In this document: positions 1 to 7,387 of the stretch, piece after piece
Layout of the letters: each line of letters opens with the position of its first letter
Position numbering within the stretch: position 1 is the first letter of the stretch
NCBI GenBank assembly: GCA_022448955.1
Contig: JAKVCU010000061.1
Coordinates: 3,854 to 67,853, forward strand
Direction of reading: 5' to 3'
Source: Saprospiraceae bacterium
GTDB taxonomy: Bacteria > Bacteroidota > Bacteroidia > Chitinophagales > Saprospiraceae
DNA: 64,000 nucleotides
The notes under the pieces: generated by a model
What the model was told of the DNA's origin: nothing
The model's input: the letters and a program-made list of their open reading frames with translations, nothing else
Database searches by the model: none
Made by a program: the position numbers and the translations under genes

Positions 1-1
1 C

Positions 2-115
2 CGCCCAAAGGCCCATTACATGGTGGTCAAAAATGCAGGCTTCATGCGTTTAGTTGCTAACTTAGCTCCCGCTACTTTTCTGGATAAGGTCACAACAAAA
101 AGATTCAAAAAATAG
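2..115 (+). CDS. 3' end of a gene entering the window (possibly short-chain dehydrogenase)
   Basis: The frame beginning at base 2 reads 37 codons into a TAG at 113-115 with no start in the window, so this is the C-terminus of a gene that begins upstream. The tail (VANLAPATFLDKV, ending KRFKK) resembles the C-terminal end of short-chain dehydrogenases, but the Rossmann part is outside the window, so this is a guess. The stop lies 6 bp before the peptidase start, which suggests co-transcription. Confidence 0.5.
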   Translation, partial: RPKAHYMVVKNAGFMRLVANLAPATFLDKVTTKRFKK

Positions 116-121
116 ACTTCT

Positions 122-1786
122 ATGCTTAATAAATTAATCAGTTTATTTGCGATTGTACTCCTATCTATGAATATGCATGCTCAAAGGGATTTTTATGCAA
201 CTTATTCCTTTGATCATGCCGATACACTCAGAGGAATGTTACGCCCAGAACGCACAGCTTTTGATGTTCATTTTTACGAATTAGATATCAAAGTAGATGT
301 AGAAGGCCAAGCCTTGGAGGGCCATGTAAATATTCACTATAATGCAGTAGAAGATTTTGATCGACTACAACTCGATTTATATCGAAATATGAAAATCTCT
401 AAGGTGGCGTTTAATGGTAAAGAATTAGAGTTTGAAAGAGATGAGGATGCTGTTTTCATCAACTTTCCTCCGCAGGAGAAAGGTACAAATGGTTCTTTTA
501 AAGTCTATTACAACGGCATTCCAAGGGTTGCAAGGCAACCGCCTTGGGATGGTGGTTTTGTTTGGACAACAGACAGCAGGGGAAAACCTTGGATCGGTGT
601 AGCATGTGAAGGTGACGGAGCTAGTTTGTGGTGGCCCAACAAGGATCATTTATCTGATGAGCCAGATAGTATGGCGATCAGAGTCAGCGTACCCAAAGGA
701 CTGACTTGTATTGCAAATGGAAACTTACAATCTGTAAACGCAGAAGGAGATTACAATCAATTCAACTGGTTTGTAGGTTACCCCATCAACAACTACAATG
801 TTACAGTGAATATTGCTGCCTATGCACATTTTACAGATACCTATATGGCAAAAGATGGAAGCAAATTGGCAATGGATTATTATGTTCTTCAAGAGAACGA
901 AGAAAAAGCCAAAAAACATTTTCAACAATCGAATGGAGTGCTAGAAGCATTTGAGCACTATTTTGGGAAATACCCCTTCTGGGAAGACGGCTTTGCATTA
1001 GTAGAGACCCCCTACTTAGGTATGGAACATCAGAGTGCTATAGCATATGGCAACCAATATAAAAGAGGTTATCTAGGAAGGATGATACCTAGAGATATGA
1101 ACTGGGATTATATCATTGTGCATGAAACAGGCCATGAATATTTTGGCAACAGCATTTCTTGCGATGACTTAGCCGAGATGTGGATTCACGAAAGTTTTAC
1201 AACTTACATGGAAGCCCTTTACGTCGAGTACCACTATTCTAAAAAAGATGCTATTCGTTATTTGATTAGTCAACGCCCATTTATCAGCAATACGCAACCT
1301 ATTATTGGCCCCAAAGATGTCAACTGGGAAGATTGGACCAGTAGTGATCATTATTTTAAGGGTTCATGGGTACTACATACACTGCGTTCAGCCATTAATG
1401 ATGACCAAAAATGGTTTGACATTTTAAAGGGTTTTTATCAAAAACATAAGATATCAAATATCCGCTCCGAAGATTTCTTTGATTATGTCAAAGAAGCAAC
1501 AGGAAAAGATTATGGTGCTTTTTTTGAGCAATACCTTTATCATCCTAGCCTTCCAACGCTACAATATAAGATCAAGGACTTAGATGACAATTCGATAGAA
1601 TTTTCTTACAAATGGCAAGCTAGTGTCAAAAACTTTGATATGCCTGTCAGAGTTGGAAACAAAGAAGAGGATAAACTTATATTTCCAACCAATGAATGGA
1701 AAAGCATAAAGTTGAATAATACCAATAAAGAAAAGTTGCGTATTAGAAAAGACCTATTTTTAATCCATTCAGAAGAAGTAATTTAA
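122..1786 (+). CDS. M1 family zinc metallopeptidase (aminopeptidase), exported
   Basis: This is a predicted zinc aminopeptidase acting in the periplasm or outside the cell. Residues 1-20 form a signal peptide ending MHAQ. The M1 signatures are present: the substrate-binding GMEHQ at 300-304 (GxMEN equivalent), the zinc motif HETGH at 334-338 with the third ligand E357 exactly 18 residues later (WIHE), and a downstream Tyr in HYFKGSW (Y411) at the place of the transition-state tyrosine. At 554 residues it is shorter than aminopeptidase N and appears to lack the long helical C-terminal domain, as do many Bacteroidota M1 proteins. It follows the preceding gene after 6 bp. The family is clear; the natural peptide substrate is not. 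Confidence 0.93.
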   Translation: MLNKLISLFAIVLLSMNMHAQRDFYATYSFDHADTLRGMLRPERTAFDVHFYELDIKVDVEGQALEGHVNIHYNAVEDFDRLQLDLYRNMKISKVAFNGKELEFERDEDAVFINFPPQEKGTNGSFKVYYNGIPRVARQPPWDGGFVWTTDSRGKPWIGVACEGDGASLWWPNKDHLSDEPDSMAIRVSVPKGLTCIANGNLQSVNAEGDYNQFNWFVGYPINNYNVTVNIAAYAHFTDTYMAKDGSKLAMDYYVLQENEEKAKKHFQQSNGVLEAFEHYFGKYPFWEDGFALVETPYLGMEHQSAIAYGNQYKRGYLGRMIPRDMNWDYIIVHETGHEYFGNSISCDDLAEMWIHESFTTYMEALYVEYHYSKKDAIRYLISQRPFISNTQPIIGPKDVNWEDWTSSDHYFKGSWVLHTLRSAINDDQKWFDILKGFYQKHKISNIRSEDFFDYVKEATGKDYGAFFEQYLYHPSLPTLQYKIKDLDDNSIEFSYKWQASVKNFDMPVRVGNKEEDKLIFPTNEWKSIKLNNTNKEKLRIRKDLFLIHSEEVI

Positions 1787-2101
1787 AGTCAATCGAATAA
1801 AAGCGGATAGTCTAATTCTTAACATCCTGCTTGTATTAGACTATTAGCATTTAAGCGATAAGTAGTCCGCAAATCAAAGATAACTTCAATTTAGAACACC
1901 TTTATTTTTTTTACTACCTGAAAACCAATGCTTTGAAAACTATACCGTCCGATTGGATCAGTCACTTATCCCGCTAAGCTCCATCACAAAGCCTTAGCCA
2001 AAACCCTACCTTTACCGGTAGTCAGGCTCAAATCATTGATTATTCCTTTGAACAAAATTTAAACAATATCTTAAAAATATTTCCCAATCGGTTCTTGATG
2101 A
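1787..2101. other. Intergenic region with a weak terminator-like hairpin
   Basis: This 315-bp gap separates convergent genes. The only structure seen is a 9-bp perfect inverted repeat (TAGTCTAAT at 1808-1816 with ATTAGACTA at 1835-1843) just after the peptidase stop. It has no T-run and could be a weak terminator. No gene or RNA was recognised. Confidence 0.4.
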
Positions 2102-2788
2102 TTATTTCAAAGTCGCTCGAATATCTTTTTCTTTAGAATAGAAGCGTACATTATCACGCCAAAAATTAAACTTAAACTTTGGCTTCACTAAAATTTCTGC
2201 TCTACTTTTATTTTTTACAACGACTACTCCAATACCGTGAACACGACAAATTCTTTCCATGCTTTTTACTTTTTCAATCGGTAAGGCAGTAAGGCTATCT
2301 TGAGAAAAAGCTAGCCATTTGACATGGGCAGGATATTGTTTCACCTGAGCAACCACATCTATTATTTTGTGTTTAAAGCTTTTGCTAGTAGCAAAAGCGT
2401 ACGCTAAAGCTCCAAGAACAAATACATTCAGAGGTAGAATAATTTGCCAAAAGCCATCATTCATTTTAAAAAATGAAAAAAAAGCACCACTTAAAATACT
2501 TATCGCTACTCCTGCTAAAAAAGCATTATAAAGGAACAAAGCGTTATCGCGCCTAGGTTTCATTGCGGGTAAGGTCTTATAAGACTTTGCTTCCATTGAA
2601 ACGACATAGGTTCCCAACAACCAATGGCGAAAAACAATCACTCCGTCAGCCCTCTTACTTCCATATTTTTTCTTCGTACGTACTTCAGTTTGAGCAAAAA
2701 TTTTTTCACTAAATGAATAATTTTGGTAATATTTTTTTAAAAAATTTAATGCAACTTCCTGAACAGTAGACTCTAATATTCGACTCAT
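2102..2788 (-). CDS. Membrane protein with PD-(D/E)XK nuclease-like signature
   Basis: Unknown function. Residues 1-70 carry a pattern typical of restriction-endonuclease-like (PD-(D/E)XK) domains: an N-terminal helix with E11, then RADGV (D48) and MEAKS (E66-x-K68). Two hydrophobic segments follow (about 84-107 and 113-133), forming a membrane hairpin, and then a soluble C-terminal part (about 140-228) with beta-strand-like stretches such as GIGVVVV that could complete the fold. The likely topology is both soluble parts in the cytoplasm around a hairpin. It is a single gene, convergent to the M1 peptidase and divergent from the next small gene. Whether it cuts DNA cannot be told from sequence; loss of activity is possible. 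Confidence 0.7.
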   Translation of the reverse strand: MSRILESTVQEVALNFLKKYYQNYSFSEKIFAQTEVRTKKKYGSKRADGVIVFRHWLLGTYVVSMEAKSYKTLPAMKPRRDNALFLYNAFLAGVAISILSGAFFSFFKMNDGFWQIILPLNVFVLGALAYAFATSKSFKHKIIDVVAQVKQYPAHVKWLAFSQDSLTALPIEKVKSMERICRVHGIGVVVVKNKSRAEILVKPKFKFNFWRDNVRFYSKEKDIRATLK

Positions 2789-3086
2789 TATAAAACTATA
2801 GTATTTTGTTATGTCACACTTTCAATAAAAAAACAATTTTTGACTTCCGAATTTAAGTATATTTGTAAGACACATACCAAAATACTACAATTTAGGTGAA
2901 CACACTCCTTAACATCATTCCACCTCAGGTAGTTAACATTTAGTTTTAATAAGACATTTATACAAAAGTTAACAAACTAGTAAGACGACATTTACAAAAC
3001 TATGACATGATGCCATATGCATTGTGAAAATGCTCCCTCATTCTAGTAAAGTATTATTATTCAAACTTTTATAAATGTTGTAGTGT

Positions 3087-3314
3087 ATGTATTACTTATT
3101 ACCAACAGGAAGCATTATTTACGCAGATAATCCACCAACAGGTGGTTACATTGATTGTGCATCCTCCAGAAAAGAATTGGAAAACCCCAATTTACCTAAG
3201 GATTCAGCTGATGCCAGAAGACGCCAGATTTCCTTTTTAAAGTCTCGCTTAACCGAAAAAGGAGAGCAATATTTAAAACGCAGAAATCAATGGAGAGATA
3301 TGGATTTAGCTTAG
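3087..3314 (+). CDS. Small hypothetical protein, 75 aa
   Basis: Not recognised. The product is hydrophilic, with a Tyr/Pro/Gly-rich start and a strongly basic C-terminal half (repeated Arg/Lys, ending RRNQWRDMDLA), and has no signal peptide or membrane helix. Support for a real gene: a Bacteroidota-type -7 element (TATATTTG at 2858-2865) about 220 bp upstream with TTG at 2840-2842 (spacing 15, shorter than usual), and a hairpin shortly after the stop (3346-3399). It could be a small nucleic-acid-binding protein, but nothing proves this. Confidence 0.45.
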   Translation: MYYLLPTGSIIYADNPPTGGYIDCASSRKELENPNLPKDSADARRRQISFLKSRLTEKGEQYLKRRNQWRDMDLA

Positions 3315-3345
3315 TCTAGCTAGCGCGCATTCAAAGATCAGACAA

Positions 3346-3399
3346 AATACTGAGAGAATAATTCAAAAATGGCCAAAATCTTATTCCTTCCTCAGTATT
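3346..3399 (+). terminator. Hairpin after the 75-aa gene
   Basis: AATACTGAG (3346-3354) pairs with CTCAGTATT (3391-3399), and inside it GAATAA (3356-3361) pairs with TTATTC (3381-3386). The structure sits 31 bp after the small gene's stop and has no clear T-run. The rest of the 3315-3632 gap shows nothing else except the hemL promoter element. Confidence 0.4.
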
Positions 3400-3602
3400 A
3401 CTATCACTTCACAACATTATGAATAACGTATTTTTAACATTAATCGATCAAGTACATTAACGTAATAGTGTCCCCCCACTTTTAATGTCCCTCGTTTTTT
3501 AATCAGTCAAAATAAGCAGTTGAGTTCCTAAATATTGGTAAGGTGCTTGTAAGTCGCTAGACTTATTTACGCCCAACTGACAGCTCGTAGTGATAAAAAT
3601 CC

Positions 3603-3610
3603 TAATTTTG
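3603..3610 (+). promoter_or_regulatory. Candidate -7 element of the hemL promoter
   Basis: TAATTTTG matches the Bacteroidota -7 consensus TAnnTTTG and ends 22 bp before the hemL start, giving a short leader. No TTG was found at the usual -33 spacing, so only half of the promoter is supported. Confidence 0.4.
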
Positions 3611-3632
3611 TGTTTTAAATTTAAATGCAAAT

Positions 3633-4940
3633 ATGGAATTAGTCAATACAGTTTCAAGAACAGAGTCTGCTTATCTTTTTGAAGAAGCAAAACACTATTT
3701 TCCCGGTGGAGTGAATTCCCCAGTCAGAGCTTTTAAGTCTGTGTCAGGGCCTCCACTATTTATCAAAGAAGGAGAGGGCTGCAGGATCACAGATGAAGAT
3801 AATAATAGTTATATCGATTTCTGCTGTTCTTGGGGCCCTCTCATCTTAGGGCATAACAATGACCAAATCCGTGAATTCGTCGTTGAAACCATTAGCAAGG
3901 GTACTTCCTTTGGAACACCTAACCGACTAGGGAATGAACTCGGCAAATTAATCGTCAACAACAATAAATATATAGAAAAAATACGTTTCGTTTCCTCTGG
4001 AACTGAAGCAGTCATGTCGGCGATTCGTTTAGCACGTGGTGTAACAGGCAAAAGTAAAGTCATCAAGTTTGATGGCTGCTATCACGGCCATGTAGATTCT
4101 CTACTAGTAAAGGCTGGTTCTGGTTTAGCAACCTTTGGAGTGAGCACTTCTGCTGGTATTCCAGAAAGTTTTGCCAAAGAAACCATCGTTTTACCCTTAG
4201 ATCATCCCCAGATACTAGATGAAACACTAGAAAAATATCATAAAGATATTGCTTGCATCATTGTCGAACCTATTCCTGCTAACAATGGGCTTTTGTTACA
4301 AAATCGTTCCTTCCTAGAATGTTTACGCTTAAAGTGTCACAAATATGGTGTGCTTCTCATCTTTGATGAAGTCATTTCTGGTTTCCGTGTGGGCTTTGAA
4401 GGAGCAGCTGGTTATTATAATATCCAGCCCGATATCATCACCTATGGCAAAATCATTGGTGGCGGCATGCCTGTAGGCGCGTACGGAGCAAGTAAAGAAA
4501 TCATGGGACATATCGCACCAGATGGACCAGTCTACCAAGCAGGTACACTTTCAGCGAACCCTGTAGCTATGTCTGCCGGTTTTGCAGCCCTTCAGCAATT
4601 GCTGGAAGATGGATTCTACGAAAGTATGGCAGCAAAAACAAAAAACTTTGTCCAGTCTATTCAATCTCATTGCGACGCTAATTCATATCCTGTCAATATA
4701 GTACAAATTGGTTCTATTTTCTGGATAGCTTTCGCAAAAAAACGAATCCTTAGAGCAGATCAAATTGACCCCCAAGGCATGGAGAAATTTAAGATACTTC
4801 ATCATGAGTTATTACAAAGAGGAGTATATTTAGGCCCGTCCGGCTATGAAGTAGGTTTTGTATCTGCAGCACATAGCCCTGAAGATTTGAATGAGGCGGC
4901 AACTCATATTAAAGCAGCAATGGATGTTGTTTTTGACTAA
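3633..4940 (+). CDS. hemL: Glutamate-1-semialdehyde 2,1-aminomutase
   Basis: This PLP enzyme converts glutamate-1-semialdehyde into 5-aminolevulinate, the precursor of haem and other tetrapyrroles, in the cytoplasm. The 435-residue length is normal for the family. Typical segments are FPGGVNSPVRAF near residue 24, the PLP phosphate-binding SSGTEA, the cofactor Asp in FDEVISGFR, and the Schiff-base lysine K273 in TYGKIIGGGMPVGAYG. It is followed after 74 bp by a two-component pair on the same strand, but a strong bulged hairpin (4956-4990) lies between, so hemL is probably mostly its own transcription unit. Confidence 0.97.
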   Translation: MELVNTVSRTESAYLFEEAKHYFPGGVNSPVRAFKSVSGPPLFIKEGEGCRITDEDNNSYIDFCCSWGPLILGHNNDQIREFVVETISKGTSFGTPNRLGNELGKLIVNNNKYIEKIRFVSSGTEAVMSAIRLARGVTGKSKVIKFDGCYHGHVDSLLVKAGSGLATFGVSTSAGIPESFAKETIVLPLDHPQILDETLEKYHKDIACIIVEPIPANNGLLLQNRSFLECLRLKCHKYGVLLIFDEVISGFRVGFEGAAGYYNIQPDIITYGKIIGGGMPVGAYGASKEIMGHIAPDGPVYQAGTLSANPVAMSAGFAALQQLLEDGFYESMAAKTKNFVQSIQSHCDANSYPVNIVQIGSIFWIAFAKKRILRADQIDPQGMEKFKILHHELLQRGVYLGPSGYEVGFVSAAHSPEDLNEAATHIKAAMDVVFD

Positions 4941-4955
4941 ATTTAATTGCTAGTT

Positions 4956-4990
4956 CTTGTTCGTTGGTACAAATACTGACCAACGACAAG
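4956..4990 (+). terminator. Hairpin between hemL and the histidine kinase gene
   Basis: CTTGT-t-CGTTGGT (4956-4968) pairs with ACCAACGACAAG (4979-4990), giving 12 base pairs around a single bulged T with a 10-nt loop. There is no T-run. It is either a terminator or a processing/attenuation structure limiting read-through into the kinase gene. Confidence 0.5.
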
Positions 4991-5014
4991 TAACTGATAA
5001 GCGTTCATAATAAT

Positions 5015-6079
5015 ATGGTAAAAGGTAAACCACAACTTCGATTACTTTCTTATGGAGTCATTGCGTATATGCTACTTGCATTTACATGGTGGTCAATATT
5101 ACTATTTACTAAAAATAGAGATGCATTTGCTGCAAAGCGAGAATATATCCATCTCATTATGGCAGCCCAGGATAACGAATTGACGGATGAAGCCTTTTAT
5201 ACCTCTCCACAGTATACAACGCTTGAAAATGCATATCGCAGACAAGAATGGATGATCCTAGGAGAGGCTCTAGTCTTTGTTGTTAGCTTAGTAATTGGGG
5301 TATGGCTTATCAATCGTGGATATAATAAAGAAATGTTAGCAGCCCAACAGCGCAGGAATTTTTTGCTTTCTATTACTCATGAGTTAAAATCACCTATTGC
5401 CTCTATTCGACTAGTTCTGGAAACATTTAGAAAGCGTAAACTAACAGATTCGCAAGTGGGGAAGCTCTCTAATAATGGACTGAAAGAGGCAGAGCGCTTA
5501 AATAAATTAGTAACAGATCTTTTGCTTTCCGCAAAATTGGAAATAGCATATGCTCCTTACATGGAACCCATTAATCTTGCCATTCTATTAGAAGAAATGG
5601 TGTATAAAGTACAAGAAAAAAGTCCTAAAACACAGATCCTCTTCCATCAAGATGGTTCCATCCCACCCATCAAAGGAGATAAACCTGGTTTGACTTCCGT
5701 TTTCATCAACTTATTAGAAAATGCGGTAAAATACTCCCATAGCCATACTGCTGTATATGCTCATATAGAAGCAAAACAAGATCAGTCAATTGTGATCGAA
5801 ATCACAGATAATGGTATTGGCATTCCAGATAAAGAAAAGAAACTCATCTTTGAAAAATTTTATAGAGTAGGCAGTGAAAATACGCGCACAACAAAGGGAA
5901 CTGGCCTTGGCTTATATATTGTAAATGAAATTATCCGAGCACATAATGGAAATATTCAAGTATTAGATAATGCGCCAAATGGTACTATTTTTAAAATCAC
6001 TTTACCCATAAAACACAGTAAACCCTCTCATAATATCACACAACAAACACAAAATATTGAAGAAAGTACAAAAATTTAA
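5015..6079 (+). CDS. Two-component sensor histidine kinase
   Basis: This inner-membrane sensor kinase has a short N-terminus, TM1 (about 9-31), a small periplasmic loop of about 48 residues, TM2 (about 80-100), a HisKA domain with the phosphoacceptor H122 (ITHELKSP), and a HATPase_c domain: N box NLLENAVKYS (N236), G1 box DNGIGIP (D265) and G2 box GTGLGLYIV. All residues needed for kinase activity are visible. The sensor loop is too small to show a known ligand domain. The C-terminal ~25 residues are Gln/Asn-rich and look disordered. Its partner is the response regulator gene 66 bp downstream; the layout resembles RprX/RprY-type pairs, but the signal is unknown. Confidence 0.93.
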   Translation: MVKGKPQLRLLSYGVIAYMLLAFTWWSILLFTKNRDAFAAKREYIHLIMAAQDNELTDEAFYTSPQYTTLENAYRRQEWMILGEALVFVVSLVIGVWLINRGYNKEMLAAQQRRNFLLSITHELKSPIASIRLVLETFRKRKLTDSQVGKLSNNGLKEAERLNKLVTDLLLSAKLEIAYAPYMEPINLAILLEEMVYKVQEKSPKTQILFHQDGSIPPIKGDKPGLTSVFINLLENAVKYSHSHTAVYAHIEAKQDQSIVIEITDNGIGIPDKEKKLIFEKFYRVGSENTRTTKGTGLGLYIVNEIIRAHNGNIQVLDNAPNGTIFKITLPIKHSKPSHNITQQTQNIEESTKI

Positions 6080-6145
6080 GCCTAATTTCAACCACATTGC
6101 TGGTGGTCTGTTTTTAAGCTAATGATTAAATAAATGTATTAAATT

Positions 6146-6829
6146 ATGATGCGAATACTGCTGGTGGAAGATGAAGAAAACATCCGAGATGTCGTAAAAT
6201 TAAATCTCGAAATGGAAGATTATGAGGTAGTAGCTACTGATAATGGTAAAGATGCTATCAAAAATTTCCATGAACAACATTTTGATTTGCTTATACTGGA
6301 TGTCATGTTGCCAGAAATTGACGGCTTCCAAATTTGTGAGCAAGTACGTTTAACAAATATGGAAGTGCCCATCATCTTCCTTACGGCTAAAGATACAGCC
6401 ATAGATAGAATCACAGGCTTAAAAAAGGGCGCGGATGATTACCTTACTAAACCTTTTAATCTAGAGGAACTACTTTTGCGGGTTCAAAATCTTATCAAGC
6501 GCACTAGCAAATCACCTGAGAATACTCCTGAAATATATAGCTTTGGCAACAACGAAATCAACTTTGTTACTTTTGAAGCAAAAGGTAATCCAGGCAACTT
6601 CACGCTTACCAAAAAAGAAGCCATGCTTCTTAAATTGTTAATCGACCGAAAAAATGAAGTAGTTTCAAGACAGCAAATCTTACAATCCGTATGGGGCTAC
6701 GATGTATATCCTTCCACTCGTACTATTGATAACTTCATCCTCTCTTTCCGTAAATATTTTGAGGAGGATCCTAAAAATCCTCAGTTTTTCCTTTCTGTGA
6801 GAGGAGTAGGTTATAAATTTCAAGAGTAA
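6146..6829 (+). CDS. OmpR/PhoB-family response regulator
   Basis: The N-terminal receiver domain (about 1-120) has the acidic pair near E8-D9, the phosphoacceptor D52 (LLILDVMLP), the switch Thr in FLTAKD and the conserved Lys in DYLTKPF. A C-terminal winged helix (about 135-227) ends with the typical SVRGVGYKF. It is a DNA-binding regulator, activated by the kinase encoded immediately upstream. Two ATGs stand side by side at the start; the second would shorten the protein by one residue. Targets are not deducible from this window. Confidence 0.95.
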   Translation: MMRILLVEDEENIRDVVKLNLEMEDYEVVATDNGKDAIKNFHEQHFDLLILDVMLPEIDGFQICEQVRLTNMEVPIIFLTAKDTAIDRITGLKKGADDYLTKPFNLEELLLRVQNLIKRTSKSPENTPEIYSFGNNEINFVTFEAKGNPGNFTLTKKEAMLLKLLIDRKNEVVSRQQILQSVWGYDVYPSTRTIDNFILSFRKYFEEDPKNPQFFLSVRGVGYKFQE

Positions 6830-6844
6830 TACCACCAAGCTAAC

Positions 6845-6882
6845 GACTTCATTACTGGACATCTCCATTTAGTAATGAAGTC
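6845..6882 (+). terminator. Terminator-like hairpin after the response regulator
   Basis: A perfect 12-bp stem (GACTTCATTACT at 6845-6856 with AGTAATGAAGTC at 6871-6882) with a 14-nt loop, followed by an AT-rich stretch (cattttattc), starts 15 bp after the stop. It probably ends the two-component operon. Confidence 0.65.
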
Positions 6883-6997
6883 CATTTTATTCTACTCCTA
6901 CTTTACTATACCTATTATGGATATTCAATACCAGCGGTAATTTTAGGTCGGCCAACCCAAAATAAACTTTAGCTAAAAGTATTTTATGAAAATTGCA

Positions 6998-7071
6998 TAA
7001 GTAGTTAGGCTACAACCTGCCTGCCAGCAGGCAAGAATTTATTATACAAGCAATTTTGACTAGCCGCTTAA
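6998..7071 (+). repeat. R1a: 74-bp deletion derivative of dispersed repeat R1
   Basis: The left part (TAAGTAGTT...CCTGCCTGCCAGCAGGCA) and the right part (ATACAAGCAATTTTG-aCTAGcCgCTTAA) match the two ends of the ~180-bp R1 repeats at 38185 and 58161, but the central hairpin region is absent. This is what an internally deleted non-autonomous element looks like. Confidence 0.65.
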
Positions 7072-7387
7072 AAGAATACTGGGCTCCAAATTTATTATCT
7101 TCTAGCTTCATTTAAGTTCTGCTTATTGTAAAATTACAATCGCAGATCAGAACTATCTTCAGAAAAAAAAGAAATTGTACGCAATTGCTTACCTTAGACA
7201 AGGAGTGAAAATAAACAGTTCAAAATAATGAATCTGATGGAAAATTGATGCTTCATATCGAGAGAATCAATAGCCTGATTAGTATCGAGAAGACCAATAA
7301 TACATCTCCACCAGAGGCTAAACGTTCACCGTATTTATAGTTCGTAGCTAGTACATTAGGAATCTTCAAAATTATCAAAGCAATTGT
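7072..7387. other. Intergenic leader before the BNR protein, with one hairpin
   Basis: There is no gene here. A two-part hairpin is visible at 7115-7154: AGTTCTG pairs with CAGAACT and, inside it, ATTGTAA pairs with TTACAAT around a 2-nt loop. Its role is unknown. No convincing TAnnTTTG promoter was found near the next start. Confidence 0.4.
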
